Shown here: piece after piece, positions 40,968 through 50,045 of the stretch
Numbering within the stretch: the first letter of the stretch is position 1
How the letters are laid out: each line of letters opens with the position of its first letter
Source: Bradyrhizobiaceae bacterium
Lineage (GTDB): Bacteria > Pseudomonadota > Alphaproteobacteria > Rhizobiales > Xanthobacteraceae
Assembly: GCA_003963145.1 (NCBI GenBank)
Contig: RXJJ01000015.1
Location: 62,001-126,000 of the forward strand
Length of the DNA: 64,000 nucleotides
Direction: 5' to 3'
Notes under the pieces: model-generated
The model's database searches: none
What the model was told of the DNA's origin: nothing
Seen by the model: the letters and a program-made list of their open reading frames with translations, nothing else
Position numbers and translations under genes: made by a program

Positions 40968-42161
40968 TTACTGAACCGCACGCTCGATCGCGATCGCGGT
41001 GGCTTCGCCGCCGCCGATGCAGAGCGAGGCCACGCCGCGTTTCAGCCCTCTGGCTTCCATCGCGTGAAGCAGCGTCACGATCAGCCGCGCGCCCGTTGCG
41101 CCGATGGGATGACCGAGCGCGCAAGCACCGCCATTGACGTTGAGCTTATCGCGCGGAATTCCCAGATCCCGCGCCGCCGCCATCGGGACCACGGCGAAGG
41201 CCTCATTGATCTCGAACAGGTCGACGTCGGATACGCTCCAGCCGACCTTGTCGAGCAGCTTGCGGATCGCCGGAATCGGCGCCGTGGTGAACCATGCAGG
41301 TTCCTGGCTATGCGTGGCGTGCCCCTTGATGACCGCGCGTGTCGGCAATCCCTCGCGATCGGCCAGCGAACGATGCGCCAGCACGAGCGCCGCGGCGCCG
41401 TCGGCATTGGCGGACGAGGCGGCCGGCGTGATGGTGCCGCTGGCACGGAATGCCGGTTTGAGGCCCGGAATCTTCGCGGGATCGACTTTCAAAGGGTGTT
41501 CGTCATTGACGATTTCGCGCGGTCCGCTTTTCTCCACGATGGTGACCGGTGTAATCTCGGCTTTGAATGCGCCGCTTTGCACCGCGTGCCGTGCGCGGGT
41601 CAGGGTCTCCATCGCATAAGCGTCCTGATCCTGCCGGGTGAACTGATACGCTTCGGCAGTCGCCTCACCGAAATCGCCCATCGAGCGGCCGACTTCATAA
41701 GCGTCCTCGAGACCATCCAGCAGCATATGGTCGATGATACGATCGTGACCGGTGCGATAGCCGCCGCGCGCTTTCATCAGCAGATATGGTGCGTTGGTCA
41801 TGCTCTCCATGCCGCCCGATACCACGATGTTGGCCGAGCCGGCCTGAATGATGTCGTGCGCCAGCATGGTGGCCTTCATGCCGGAACCGCAGACCTTGTT
41901 GACCGTGGTCGCACCGGTGGCATCCGGTAGCTTCGCCTCCCGCGCAGCTTGCCGGGCAGGGGCCTGCCCTTGTCCGGCCGGAAGTACGCATCCCATCAGA
42001 ACCTCATCGACACGCTCCCGTGCGATACCGGCGCGTTCGATGGCTGCGGTGATCGCGCGGCTGCCGAGTTTATGGCCGCTGACCGACGACAGATCGCCCA
42101 TGAAGCGGCCAAGCGGGGTGCGGGCGGCGGAGACGATGACGACTGGATCGGGTGCGCTCAT
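40968..42161 (-). CDS. Acetyl-CoA C-acetyltransferase (thiolase)
   Basis: This 397-aa thiolase condenses two acetyl-CoA or cleaves acetoacetyl-CoA. Catalytic residues are C91 (NKVCGSGMKA), the His of ACALGHPIGATGAR and the second Cys in SLCIGGGEATA. Start ATG 42161 has GGAG upstream; an in-frame start further up is not supported. The biosynthetic type is favoured by length. It stands alone, so no neighbouring genes help to fix its pathway (PHB, ketone bodies or isoleucine breakdown). Confidence 0.92.
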   Translation of the reverse strand: MSAPDPVVIVSAARTPLGRFMGDLSSVSGHKLGSRAITAAIERAGIARERVDEVLMGCVLPAGQGQAPARQAAREAKLPDATGATTVNKVCGSGMKATMLAHDIIQAGSANIVVSGGMESMTNAPYLLMKARGGYRTGHDRIIDHMLLDGLEDAYEVGRSMGDFGEATAEAYQFTRQDQDAYAMETLTRARHAVQSGAFKAEITPVTIVEKSGPREIVNDEHPLKVDPAKIPGLKPAFRASGTITPAASSANADGAAALVLAHRSLADREGLPTRAVIKGHATHSQEPAWFTTAPIPAIRKLLDKVGWSVSDVDLFEINEAFAVVPMAAARDLGIPRDKLNVNGGACALGHPIGATGARLIVTLLHAMEARGLKRGVASLCIGGGEATAIAIERAVQ

Positions 42162-42276
42162 GTTGTTTCTCCAAACTTTCCGGCATGGTCCCACAAAATA
42201 GGGGTAGATGCCCGCATTCACCAAGTCTGAACTTAAAGTAAGGAAGACAACATATCATCCCCGACATGGCTGCAAT

Positions 42277-42996
42277 TCATTTTGCCGGGGTCTGGTCAAG
42301 GCTCTTCAGAACCTCATGACTCACAACGGTAAATCGCGATGCTGCCTCGCTTTGGCGCATGAGTGCGATCCGGCCAATTGAGAGCGTCGAGGTTGCAATC
42401 GCGGCAAAGCGGGCCCGTAAAATTCCTGCGACAGGTTCGATGCGCCCTGCGGGAAGCGAGCCGGTTAATGTCATGTGAAACCGGAATTCGTCGAACACGT
42501 AAGGATAGCCCCAGCGATCGAGCAGGGCGATCTGTTTGTCCGTCAGCGTCGACAGATTGCGCCGCGCGCGATCGTGTTCGGTCAGCGGCGCGCGAAACGC
42601 CTCGAAGGCGGTGACGCAATCGGCCGCAAGCTGCTGCAAGTCGGGAGAAAGCGTTTGCGGCACGATGGCGATGAAGCTGCCGATGGCGCGGATGACCGGC
42701 GCGATGAGCGGAATGGCGCGTGGCATATTTGCGAATTTCCGGACTTCATCCAGCAACCGGGCTTCGGTCTGTCCGTCCGCGAGCGAGAAGGGTGCCTTCA
42801 GCGTGGCGTGAAAGCCGTATTTCAGAGGGTCGGCGGTGATGGCCTGCCAGTTATCGATCTGCGACTCTATGCCGTCGGGAAAGGATAGGGCTTCGCCCGA
42901 AAAGGCGTCGTAACCGAGAAGATGCGCGCCGAAGCGGTAGAAGTCGCTTTCGGCGGGCGGTACGAAATAAATCGCGTAACGGGGGTAGGTCGGCAT
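42277..42996 (-). CDS. 2H-type phosphoesterase family protein (DUF1045), phosphonate-linked
   Basis: This 239-aa protein has two H-x-T motifs, KYGFHATLKAPF and DEFRFHMTLTGSL, the signature of the 2H phosphoesterase fold (LigT/CPDase). It opens RYAIYFVPPAESDFYRFGAHLLGYDA. DUF1045 members are recurrent in phn operons. The E. coli PhnP activity (opening 5-phosphoribosyl 1,2-cyclic phosphate) is chemically what 2H enzymes do, and no phnP is in the window, so it could fill that step. It is transcribed with phnM just upstream, 21 bases away. Confidence 0.85.
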   Translation of the reverse strand: MPTYPRYAIYFVPPAESDFYRFGAHLLGYDAFSGEALSFPDGIESQIDNWQAITADPLKYGFHATLKAPFSLADGQTEARLLDEVRKFANMPRAIPLIAPVIRAIGSFIAIVPQTLSPDLQQLAADCVTAFEAFRAPLTEHDRARRNLSTLTDKQIALLDRWGYPYVFDEFRFHMTLTGSLPAGRIEPVAGILRARFAAIATSTLSIGRIALMRQSEAASRFTVVSHEVLKSLDQTPAK

Positions 42997-43017
42997 GGGT
43001 CCTAAGTAACCGGCCGC

Positions 43018-44208
43018 CTAGGCCGGTTCAACCCTGCGAACAGCCGGCGCGGATATGCGGAGGCGCTGCGGCTCGGTGATATGCACCAGATGTCCGCCAG
43101 CGATCACCGCCACAATATGAGGTCGCAGGGGATCGGACGCATCAACCAATATAATGTCGGCGCGCTTGCCATTTGCAATCTGGCCGCGATCGTGCAGTCC
43201 CGTGGCAACAGCGGGCGCGCCCGATACCAGCGCCCACGCTTGGGGAAATGGCAGCACATTGTCAGCCGCAAGCAGGAATGCCGCGATCAGGGGCGCCGGA
43301 TAATAATAGTCGGACGCCAGAATCGAACACAGCCCCTTGCTCACCATATCGGCGGCGCTGGTCCAACCCGTGTGGCTGCCGCCGCGCACGACATTGGGCG
43401 CACCGAAAACCGTGAAGTCGCCATCATTGATCGCCGCGCGAGCGGTGTGCTCGTTGATGGGAAATTCCGCGATCCTGACGCCGAGGTCGCGAAACTCCGC
43501 TCGCTGCTCAGGGCTTTCGTCGTCATGCGACAGCAGGGGAACGTGATGAGTGCGGGCGAGTGCCGCGAGACGCGCGATCGAGTCCCTGACTTCGCCTTTG
43601 CGCGAGCGAACGCGCGCAACGATGGTATCGAATTCGGCTTCGCTCACGCCGGAACGTTCCAACATGCGCGCGCGTTTTTTCGGATTGGCCATCGACGATT
43701 CCGTCATGTGCATGTGATCGTTGAAAGCAAGCAGGTTGACTCGCCCCGCCGCGAGCCATCCGGCGATGGTCGGTTCGGCATCCAGATTGAAGATTTCCTG
43801 CCGCAAATGAAAGCGTGTGTCCGCCGCCAGGCGCGGCTGCAGATCGCCGATGGCGTCGATCAGCCGATGTGCATTCTCTGCGCCGCGCAGGCCCGGCTCC
43901 CACGACCATGTCGCGGCATGAAAGACGGTGGTGATGCCGTTGGCGATCGCCTGCCGGTCGCTGTCCACCAGCGCAACATCGATCGGAAAATCCACGCCGG
44001 GACGCGGCATCATCTGGCGCTCGAATGCGTCGCCATGCATGTCGACGATGCCGGGCAGGGCGAGCAGGCCCTTCGAGTCGAGCCGCAACGAAACCGGCGC
44101 AGGACGCGAAGAAATTTCAGCGATGATGTCGTCGGCGACATGGATGGATGCCGGCACCAGTGCGCTATCCACCAGCGTTTCGCCACCCTCGATCAGGATA
44201 TCCGTCAT
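43018..44208 (-). CDS. phnM: PhnM-type diphosphatase (first copy)
   Basis: This 396-aa amidohydrolase-family protein matches PhnM, which removes pyrophosphate from alpha-D-ribose 1-methylphosphonate 5-triphosphate. Metal-site and substrate motifs are [59 protein letters not shown] and [11 protein letters not shown]. It differs from the second copy (54143) in the early motif, HGDAFERQ in place of HTDHLEAH. It is coupled to the hexapeptide transferase by an ATGA overlap. Which copy is the main enzyme is unclear. Confidence 0.9.
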   Translation of the reverse strand: MTDILIEGGETLVDSALVPASIHVADDIIAEISSRPAPVSLRLDSKGLLALPGIVDMHGDAFERQMMPRPGVDFPIDVALVDSDRQAIANGITTVFHAATWSWEPGLRGAENAHRLIDAIGDLQPRLAADTRFHLRQEIFNLDAEPTIAGWLAAGRVNLLAFNDHMHMTESSMANPKKRARMLERSGVSEAEFDTIVARVRSRKGEVRDSIARLAALARTHHVPLLSHDDESPEQRAEFRDLGVRIAEFPINEHTARAAINDGDFTVFGAPNVVRGGSHTGWTSAADMVSKGLCSILASDYYYPAPLIAAFLLAADNVLPFPQAWALVSGAPAVATGLHDRGQIANGKRADIILVDASDPLRPHIVAVIAGGHLVHITEPQRLRISAPAVRRVEPA

Positions 44209-44864
44209 GGTTGCGATGCTCCGGCAAGTGGCGTGCGGGAAGGCGTTGTTTCGTGCTTTTCCAGAAACTCTTCAACCGTCTTGTGTCTGAAATCTGGCAG
44301 GGCGGCGTGCAGACAGTCATGACTCCAGTCCCACCACGCAAGCGCCACAAGGCGCCTTGCGATACTCTCCGGAAACCGCCGCCGGATCTGTTTTGCCGGA
44401 TTTCCGCCGACAATCATATAATCCGGGACGTCCTTGGTCACGACCGCACCTGCGGCGACAACGGCGCCGGTACCGATATTGCGGCCCGGAAGAATGATGG
44501 CGCCGTGACCGATCCACACATCGTGTCCTATCGTCACGCGGTAACCGCGCCGCCAGTCGAAAAATTCCTGCTCGTCGTTCTCGCCGGAGAAATAGGCGCT
44601 GGACCTGTAGGTAAAGTGCGCTTGCGCCGCGCGGTGCATGGGATGATTTCCAGGGTTGATCCGCGTCATCGCCGCGATCGAACAGAATTTGCCGATCGTC
44701 GTGTAGGCGATCTGGCTATCGTTCACGACATAAGAATAATCACCGAGCGTGACTTCCAGCAGGGTGGTGCGCGCACCTACCTCACAATAGGCGCCGGCGT
44801 GACTGTCGCGCAGCGTGGCGGTGGGATCAATCAGCGGTAGAACAGACAGCGTTTTTCCGGCCAT
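44205..44864 (-). CDS. Hexapeptide-repeat acetyltransferase, phosphonate-associated
   Basis: This 219-aa protein has the left-handed beta-helix of CAT/LpxA-type transferases. Hexapeptide turns are visible in [52 protein letters not shown] and [37 protein letters not shown]. Members of this group occur in phosphonate clusters and may acetylate aminophosphonates, a job done by PhnO in other species. ATG 44864 is chosen since it begins at the conserved domain; further upstream frame looks non-coding. Confidence 0.85.
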   Translation of the reverse strand: MAGKTLSVLPLIDPTATLRDSHAGAYCEVGARTTLLEVTLGDYSYVVNDSQIAYTTIGKFCSIAAMTRINPGNHPMHRAAQAHFTYRSSAYFSGENDEQEFFDWRRGYRVTIGHDVWIGHGAIILPGRNIGTGAVVAAGAVVTKDVPDYMIVGGNPAKQIRRRFPESIARRLVALAWWDWSHDCLHAALPDFRHKTVEEFLEKHETTPSRTPLAGASQP

Positions 44865-45007
44865 GAGCTTTCGATTTTTGTGAAGAAAAGGGAGGCATCC
44901 GGAAGAGACGTCCCTCGCTTCTGTGACATCTGTATCAAGATTGAATGACACCGGATGTTGTGGAGGAACGCAATTTCGTGAGTGCGGTGCGATATCAGGA
45001 ATCCGAT

Positions 45008-45025
45008 CTGTCATATGACTGTATG
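45008..45025 (+). promoter_or_regulatory. Pho-box-like site upstream of phnC
   Basis: CTGTCAT-ATGA-CTGTATG is two near-identical 7-mers separated by 4 bases, the layout of the PhoB box (CTGTCAT-N4-CTGTCAT, 13 of 14 matches). It is 46 bases before phnC and in the gap shared with the minus-strand hexapeptide gene. PhoB control of phosphonate uptake is well known. Confidence 0.7.
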
Positions 45026-45071
45026 AGGCGCGGAGTAGCGGTGACGTCACATATCCTGACGGAGTCGGCTC

Positions 45072-45884
45072 ATGCTGGTCGTGGACGGATTGACTTGCCG
45101 GTTCGGTGCAAAGACCGCAGTCGATAACGCTTCCTTCTCAATCGAACCTGGACGCTTCGTCGGCGTCATTGGCCGGTCCGGCGCGGGCAAGTCCACGCTT
45201 CTCAGGATGATCAACCGGCTGGAAACCCCGACACAGGGCCGCATCCTGTTTGAAGGAACGGATGTCACCGCGCTGAAAGGGCGTGAATTGCGCCGCTGGC
45301 GTTCACGCTCGGCAATGATATTCCAGCAGTTCAATCTGATCGGCCGGCTCGATGTTCTGACCAATGTCCTGATGGGGCGTCTCGCCAGCGTGCCGACGTG
45401 GCGATCGCTGATGCAGATGTGGCCGCAGGATGACAAGGCCACCGCGATTTCCGCGCTCGAGCAGTTCGACATGATGCCGATGGCCGCGCAGCGTGCCGAC
45501 CGGCTCTCCGGCGGCCAGCAGCAGCGTGTTGCTATTGCCCGGGCGCTCGTACAGCAGCCGGACATTATTCTTGCTGACGAGCCCATCGCCTCGCTCGATC
45601 CGCGCAACACCCGCATCGTCATGGACTCGCTTTTGCGCATCAACAAACATTTCGGAATCACCGTGCTTTGCAATCTGCATTCGCTCGATCTGGCGCGTAC
45701 CTATTGCGACCGTCTGATCGGCATGTCGGCGGGCCGCGTGGTGTTCGATGGCGCTCCCGCCGCACTCACGGACGCGATAGCGCGGGAGCTTTACGACCTC
45801 GAAGCCGGCGAGGTGATGGATACCGCGCCGGACGTCGTGCCTGCAGGTCTTGAACCGGCCTATGGAAATGCCGCGATAGCCTGA
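45072..45884 (+). CDS. phnC: Phosphonate ABC transporter ATP-binding protein PhnC
   Basis: This 270-aa ATPase energises phosphonate import. Motifs: Walker [10 protein letters not shown] near residue 35, signature [17 protein letters not shown], Walker [14 protein letters not shown], and the PhnC-typical [21 protein letters not shown]. It is the first gene of phnCDE1E2 and 46 bases downstream of a Pho-box-like site. Its ATG has GACGGAGTC upstream. Confidence 0.94.
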   Translation: MLVVDGLTCRFGAKTAVDNASFSIEPGRFVGVIGRSGAGKSTLLRMINRLETPTQGRILFEGTDVTALKGRELRRWRSRSAMIFQQFNLIGRLDVLTNVLMGRLASVPTWRSLMQMWPQDDKATAISALEQFDMMPMAAQRADRLSGGQQQRVAIARALVQQPDIILADEPIASLDPRNTRIVMDSLLRINKHFGITVLCNLHSLDLARTYCDRLIGMSAGRVVFDGAPAALTDAIARELYDLEAGEVMDTAPDVVPAGLEPAYGNAAIA

Positions 45885-45974
45885 TTTTCAATCAGCCAGA
45901 CTTTCTAGTTCGTACGCAAGCGTGTCACCCGACATCTGACCGTCAACACTCATAACCGACACAAGAGGACGACC

Positions 45975-46922
45975 ATGACCATGAATCGCCGATTCCTCAT
46001 CGCGAGCATTGCTGCGCTGACTGTCAGCATCAACGCGACCTCTGTTTCCGCCCAGGAATGGAAGACCAAATATCCCGAACTCACATTTGCCGTGGTACCG
46101 GCTGAAAACGCATCTGGCGTCACTGAGCGCTGGACGCCGTTCGTCGATTATCTGAGCAAGGAACTCGGCGTGAAGGTGAATCTGCGCATCGCCAACGACT
46201 ATGCCGCTGTCATCGAAGGCCAGCGCAGCGGCGCGATTCAGATCGCGAGCTACGGCTCGGCTTCCTTCTCACGTGCCCGTATCACCGGCGTCAACACCGA
46301 AGCTTTCGCCAACGACCGCAACAAGGACGGCAGTACCGGCTACTATTCGATGCTCTTCGTGCTGGCGAAGAGCCCTTACAAGAGCGTGGATGACCTGAAG
46401 GGCAAGAATCTCGGCCTCGTTGATCCGAACTCGACTTCGGGAAACAACGTGCCGCGCTTCGAACTGAACAAGATGGGCATTCCGGATGCGGAAGGCTATT
46501 TCGGCAAGGTGGTGTTTACCGGCAGCCATGAGAACGCGCTGCTCGCGCTCGCTCAAGGCACCGTGGATGTCGCGGCCAACCAGTGGACTGCCGAGAACGA
46601 CTCCACGCTGGCCCAGATGCTGACCAAGGGCATGCTGAAAAATGCCGACGGCTCGGCGATGAAGAAGGACGATTTCCGCATCATCCACAAGTCGGCGGTG
46701 ATTCTGAACGGCCCTTATGCCGTGCTTGGCGACATGCCGGCCGATCTGAAGGCGGCGATCGAGAAAGCATTTTTTGAAGCGCCGACCAAAAACAAGGAGG
46801 CTTTCGATAAGCTCTCCGATGGTCAGAAGCAGGACTTCGCTCCGGCGACCACCAAGGACTGGGATGGCACCATCGAACTCGTCAGGTTCGTGGACAGCCT
46901 GCGCAAGAAAAAGGGCTCCTGA
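45975..46922 (+). CDS. phnD: Phosphonate ABC transporter substrate-binding protein PhnD
   Basis: This 315-aa periplasmic protein binds phosphonates for the PhnCDE importer. A signal peptide (MNRRFLIASIAALTVSINATSVSAQ) leads into the PhnD fold, with YPELTFAVVPAENASGVTERWTPFVDYLSKELG and LRIANDYAAVIEGQRSGAIQIASYG, where the aromatic and serine residues form the binding site. The start has AAGAGGAC upstream. A stem-loop follows the gene. Its ligand preference is not deducible. Confidence 0.94.
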   Translation: MTMNRRFLIASIAALTVSINATSVSAQEWKTKYPELTFAVVPAENASGVTERWTPFVDYLSKELGVKVNLRIANDYAAVIEGQRSGAIQIASYGSASFSRARITGVNTEAFANDRNKDGSTGYYSMLFVLAKSPYKSVDDLKGKNLGLVDPNSTSGNNVPRFELNKMGIPDAEGYFGKVVFTGSHENALLALAQGTVDVAANQWTAENDSTLAQMLTKGMLKNADGSAMKKDDFRIIHKSAVILNGPYAVLGDMPADLKAAIEKAFFEAPTKNKEAFDKLSDGQKQDFAPATTKDWDGTIELVRFVDSLRKKKGS

Positions 46923-46933
46923 TTATAACAAGG

Positions 46934-46960
46934 AAAGGCCGGGCCCCTTGTCCGGCCTTT
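46934..46960 (+). terminator. Stem-loop between phnD and phnE
   Basis: AAAGGCCGG and CCGGCCTTT are perfect 9-bp arms around a 9-base loop, in the gap of 58 bases after phnD. There is no clear run of Ts, so partial termination or transcript stabilisation is likelier than a full stop. Such elements let the binding protein be made in excess over the permeases. Confidence 0.6.
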
Positions 46961-46980
46961 CACTTTGAAACCGTCCTGAT

Positions 46981-47865
46981 GTGACTGTCAGTCTCTCCAA
47001 TTATCCGCCCCAGCAGATCGCTGCATTGCAGGCGGCCTACGATGCGGCCGTCTCACGCAAACGTCTTTCTTTTGTCGTCTACGCTGCGATCCTGGTGGGA
47101 CTGGTGGTGGTGGCTGGTGTTGGCGCCGAAGTCGCGCCGAAAACCTTCGCCGAAAAAATCGGGAACTTTTCCAGCTATTTCGACCGCATCTTCACGCTCG
47201 ACAGCGGCAAGCGGGTCTGGACCGATCCGGCCGAGTGGTTCTGGGGCTGGAAAACCTGGCTCAGGCTGCTCGTCGAAACGCTGCTCCTCAGTTATGTCGG
47301 CACCGCCATCGGCGCGACCGGCGCGCTTTGCCTGAATTTCTTTGCCGCCGCCAACGTCTCGCCGCACCTATTGCTACGATTCCTGACACGCAGATTTCTG
47401 GAATTCTGCCGCACCGTCCCGAGCGTCGTGTTCGCGCTGGTGTTCGTGATCGCCTTCGGTCTTGGGCCAATGGCAGGCGTTCTCGCAATCGCCATTCATT
47501 CCATCGGTTCGCTCGGCAAGCTTTATTCGGAACAGGTCGAGAATATCGACATGAAGCCGCTGGAAGGAATCCGCTCCACGGGCGGAAGCTGGCTGTCGAG
47601 TGTCCGTTTTGCGGTTCTGCCGCAGGTGTTGCCGGGGTTCGCCAGCTACACCCTGCTGCGTTTTGAAATCAACGTCCGTGAGGCGTCGGTGATGGGTTTC
47701 GTCGGGGCCGGCGGGATCGGGCAGGAACTCGTCGTCGCGGTGCGCAAGTTCTATTATTCAGACGTCAGCGCCATTCTGCTGATGATTGTCGTGACGGTGT
47801 TCATCATCGACATTTGCACCGGCTGGCTGCGCGGCCGATTGTTCGGCACGGAGCGGCGCGCATGA
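46981..47865 (+). CDS. phnE: Phosphonate ABC transporter permease PhnE (first)
   Basis: This 294-aa permease has five to six helices. The conserved EAA-like loop reads VENIDMKPLEGIRSTGGSWLSSVRFAVLPQVLPGF, followed by the PhnE motif INVREASVMGFVGAGGIGQEL. The start is GTG 46981; no ATG in the frame is close and the ribosome binding site is weak, which may lower expression relative to phnD. It overlaps the second permease by ATGA. Confidence 0.92.
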   Translation: MTVSLSNYPPQQIAALQAAYDAAVSRKRLSFVVYAAILVGLVVVAGVGAEVAPKTFAEKIGNFSSYFDRIFTLDSGKRVWTDPAEWFWGWKTWLRLLVETLLLSYVGTAIGATGALCLNFFAAANVSPHLLLRFLTRRFLEFCRTVPSVVFALVFVIAFGLGPMAGVLAIAIHSIGSLGKLYSEQVENIDMKPLEGIRSTGGSWLSSVRFAVLPQVLPGFASYTLLRFEINVREASVMGFVGAGGIGQELVVAVRKFYYSDVSAILLMIVVTVFIIDICTGWLRGRLFGTERRA

Positions 47866-48713
47866 TGATGGATGCCAAAAATGCGGAACAGCTGGTGGCG
47901 CGATATCCGGAATTTTTCCAGGCGTCCCAGGCAGGGCGCATCAGGAATCTTGCGATTGCCGCCGGTGCGTTCGCCCTGTTCATGTTCGGCTGCTGGTATC
48001 TCGAATTCTCGCTGACCCGTCTGATCACGGGCGTGCGCGAACTCGGCTGGTTCGTCATGCTGATGATACCGCCCGATCCGGGCTCCTCGTTCCCGACTTA
48101 TCTGCACGCGATGGGAGAAACGCTTTCGATTGCGTTTCTCGGCACACTTCTGGCGGCGGTGCTGGCGCTGCCGGTCAGCCTGCTGGCGGCTCGTAATATT
48201 ATTCCCTCGATTTTCCTGCGGTTTCCGGTGCGCCGGTTTCTGGATTCAATACGCGGCGTCGATACGCTGATCTGGGCGCTGGTATGGATCAATGTCGTCG
48301 GTCTCGGACCTTTCGCCGGTGTGCTGGCGATTGCCACCTCGGATTTTGGCGCATTCGGAAAACTGTTTTCCGAAGCGATGGAGGGTGCCGACCGGAAGCA
48401 GGTCGAGGGCATCCGCGCAGCGGGAGGCGGCCGACTGCACGAAATCCGCTTCGGTCTCTTGCCGCAGGTCCTGCCGGTGCTGGCGGGACAAATTCTCTAT
48501 TTCATCGAATCCAACACGCGCTCGGCGACGATCATCGGCATTGTGGGCGCCGGCGGCATTGGCTTGCAGCTTGCCGAGCAAATTCGCGTGCTGGAATGGC
48601 AAAAGGTCTCGACCCTGATCCTGATGATTCTTGTCGTCGTGGCCGCAATCGATGTCATCTCGAACCGTTTGCGCTTTGCGATCATCGGCAGGGCAGGCGT
48701 GGCGGCCCGCTAG
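47862..48713 (+). CDS. phnE: Phosphonate ABC transporter permease PhnE (second)
   Basis: This 283-aa permease is a paralogue of the preceding one. EAA-type loop: EGADRKQVEGIRAAGGGRLHEIRFGLLPQVLPVL; terminal motif: SNTRSATIIGIVGAGGIGLQLAEQIR. Two PhnE permeases are usual in alphaproteobacterial phnCDE1E2 operons and would form a heterodimer. It starts in an ATGA, using the first of three consecutive ATG codons. Its end converges on phnF with a 4-base gap. Confidence 0.92.
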   Translation: MMMDAKNAEQLVARYPEFFQASQAGRIRNLAIAAGAFALFMFGCWYLEFSLTRLITGVRELGWFVMLMIPPDPGSSFPTYLHAMGETLSIAFLGTLLAAVLALPVSLLAARNIIPSIFLRFPVRRFLDSIRGVDTLIWALVWINVVGLGPFAGVLAIATSDFGAFGKLFSEAMEGADRKQVEGIRAAGGGRLHEIRFGLLPQVLPVLAGQILYFIESNTRSATIIGIVGAGGIGLQLAEQIRVLEWQKVSTLILMILVVVAAIDVISNRLRFAIIGRAGVAAR

Positions 48714-48717
48714 CGCC

Positions 48718-49449
48718 TTAAGAATTCTCGATCACGAACTGCACCCGCTCGGCGGCAAAGCGCGCGCGCGTGGTGAGCAGCGGTTTGCCGTCCGGCTCAA
48801 CATCGAGGCTGTCGGTGATGAGTACCGCGCGGCCGAGCGCCAGATCGAGCCGCGCGGCATCGGCGGCATCGGCAATCGAGGCGCTGACATTGGTCCATTC
48901 GCGGCGATAGTCGCGCACGCCGAAATGCGCGAGTAGTTTCGTGGTCGAGCGCAGCTTTCCGTAGATCTTGCCTCCATCGGGAAACCGCTCGGCGTCAAGC
49001 CATTTGGTTCCGACGCAGATCGGAATCCGGTCCGCCGTTCGCAGGGCGTCGATCCGCAGCAAGGGCGCGCCGGTCTTCAGTCCCAGGCGTTTCGCCAGGT
49101 CCTGCGTGGCTTCTTCAATGGTGGAATTGAGCAATTTGCCGTCGGCTGTATGGCCGTCCGCGCCGACGATCTCGGAGAACCGTGTGCGCGAACGCAGCGG
49201 ATAGGCGATCCGCGGCGCTTCCACATAGGTTCCGCTGCCGCGTTCCGCACGCACCAGGCCGCGTTCGGCGAGCGCAGCGAGCGCGCGGCGCACCGTGTGA
49301 CGATTGACGCGATGGAGTTCGGCAATCTCCGTTTCGCCGGGCAGTTTGGTATCGCGCGCATAGGTGCCGTCGGCGATTGACTGCTCGATCGAATCGGCCA
49401 CGCGCCGCCACAGCGCGACGCCGCCGCTGCTTTCGCCGGTCAGGCTCAT
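48718..49449 (-). CDS. phnF: GntR-family regulator of phosphonate use, PhnF
   Basis: This 243-aa regulator has a GntR wHTH (LWRRVADSIEQSIADGTYARDTKLPGETEIAELHRVNRHTVRRALAALAERGLV) and a C-terminal UTRA-type ligand domain with PLRSRTRFSEIVG and SIADAADAARLDLALGRAVLITDSLDVEPDGKPLLTTRARF. PhnF represses C-P lyase genes and is released by a phosphorylated or phosphonate ligand. The 26-bp inverted repeat between phnF and phnG is its likely operator. It is divergent from phnG. Confidence 0.92.
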   Translation of the reverse strand: MSLTGESSGGVALWRRVADSIEQSIADGTYARDTKLPGETEIAELHRVNRHTVRRALAALAERGLVRAERGSGTYVEAPRIAYPLRSRTRFSEIVGADGHTADGKLLNSTIEEATQDLAKRLGLKTGAPLLRIDALRTADRIPICVGTKWLDAERFPDGGKIYGKLRSTTKLLAHFGVRDYRREWTNVSASIADAADAARLDLALGRAVLITDSLDVEPDGKPLLTTRARFAAERVQFVIENS

Positions 49450-49529
49450 GCCGCCGCTTTCACCGCGCGGCGCCTGCGCGTTGTCAAAATCATCCCGTCG
49501 TCACCACTTTGTCATGGCGTTGCCTTATG

Positions 49530-49555
49530 AAGTTGTCTATTAACATAGACAACTT
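49530..49555. promoter_or_regulatory. PhnF-type operator between phnF and phnG
   Basis: AAGTTGTCTAT (49530-49540) and ATAGACAACTT (49545-49555) are perfect 11-bp arms around TAAC. Its size, symmetry and core GTCTA/TAGAC match GntR/HutC-type operators, and it lies 26 bases before phnG and 80 bases before phnF on the other strand. Confidence 0.8.
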
Positions 49556-49581
49556 GGAATCAGCAAGTATAAATCGCCGAC

Positions 49582-50043
49582 ATGACGCAGACTGACAGCC
49601 CCTCCCAGCAAACTGTGCGCCGTAAAGCCATGGCAGTCCTGGCGCGCGCGGGCAGGGCGCAGATCGCCGCCTGTCTCGGGGCTCTCGATCTTCCCGCGCA
49701 CGAAACGCTGCGCCAGCCCGAAAGTGGTCTTGTCATGGTGCGGGGACGGATCGGCGGCGACGGCGCGCCGTTCAATCTGGGTGAGGCGTCGGTGTCGCGT
49801 GCGGCGGTGCGGCTTGCTTCCGGCGAAATCGGTTTTGGCTATGCGCTCGGGCGCGATGGCGAAAAGGCGCGGCTGATCGCGCTGTGCGATGCATTGATCC
49901 AGAGCGCTCGCTATGCAGGCGATGTCGAACACAAGGTAATGGCGCCCTTGAAGGAGCAGCAGGCCGCACGGCGCGCCCGCCGCACGGCTGAAACAGCGGC
50001 CACGCGCGTGGATTTCTACACCATGGTGCGGGGAGAGGGCTGA
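49582..50043 (+). CDS. phnG: C-P lyase subunit PhnG
   Basis: This 153-aa protein is a core subunit of the carbon-phosphorus lyase. It opens with TVRRKAMAVLARAGRAQIAACLGALDLP and includes RQPESGLVMVRGRIGGDGAPFNLGEASVSRAAVRLASGEIGFGYALGRD, a conserved strand-rich block. With PhnH, PhnI and PhnJ it forms the G2H2I2J2 core. It is first in the phnGHIJKLMN operon after the PhnF operator. Its stop is two bases before phnH. Confidence 0.95.
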   Translation: MTQTDSPSQQTVRRKAMAVLARAGRAQIAACLGALDLPAHETLRQPESGLVMVRGRIGGDGAPFNLGEASVSRAAVRLASGEIGFGYALGRDGEKARLIALCDALIQSARYAGDVEHKVMAPLKEQQAARRARRTAETAATRVDFYTMVRGEG

Positions 50044-50045
50044 CG

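Noticed and set aside
43081-44322. A 413-codon plus-strand frame opposite phnM
   Set aside because: PhnM motifs are complete on the other strand; this frame has no family resemblance.
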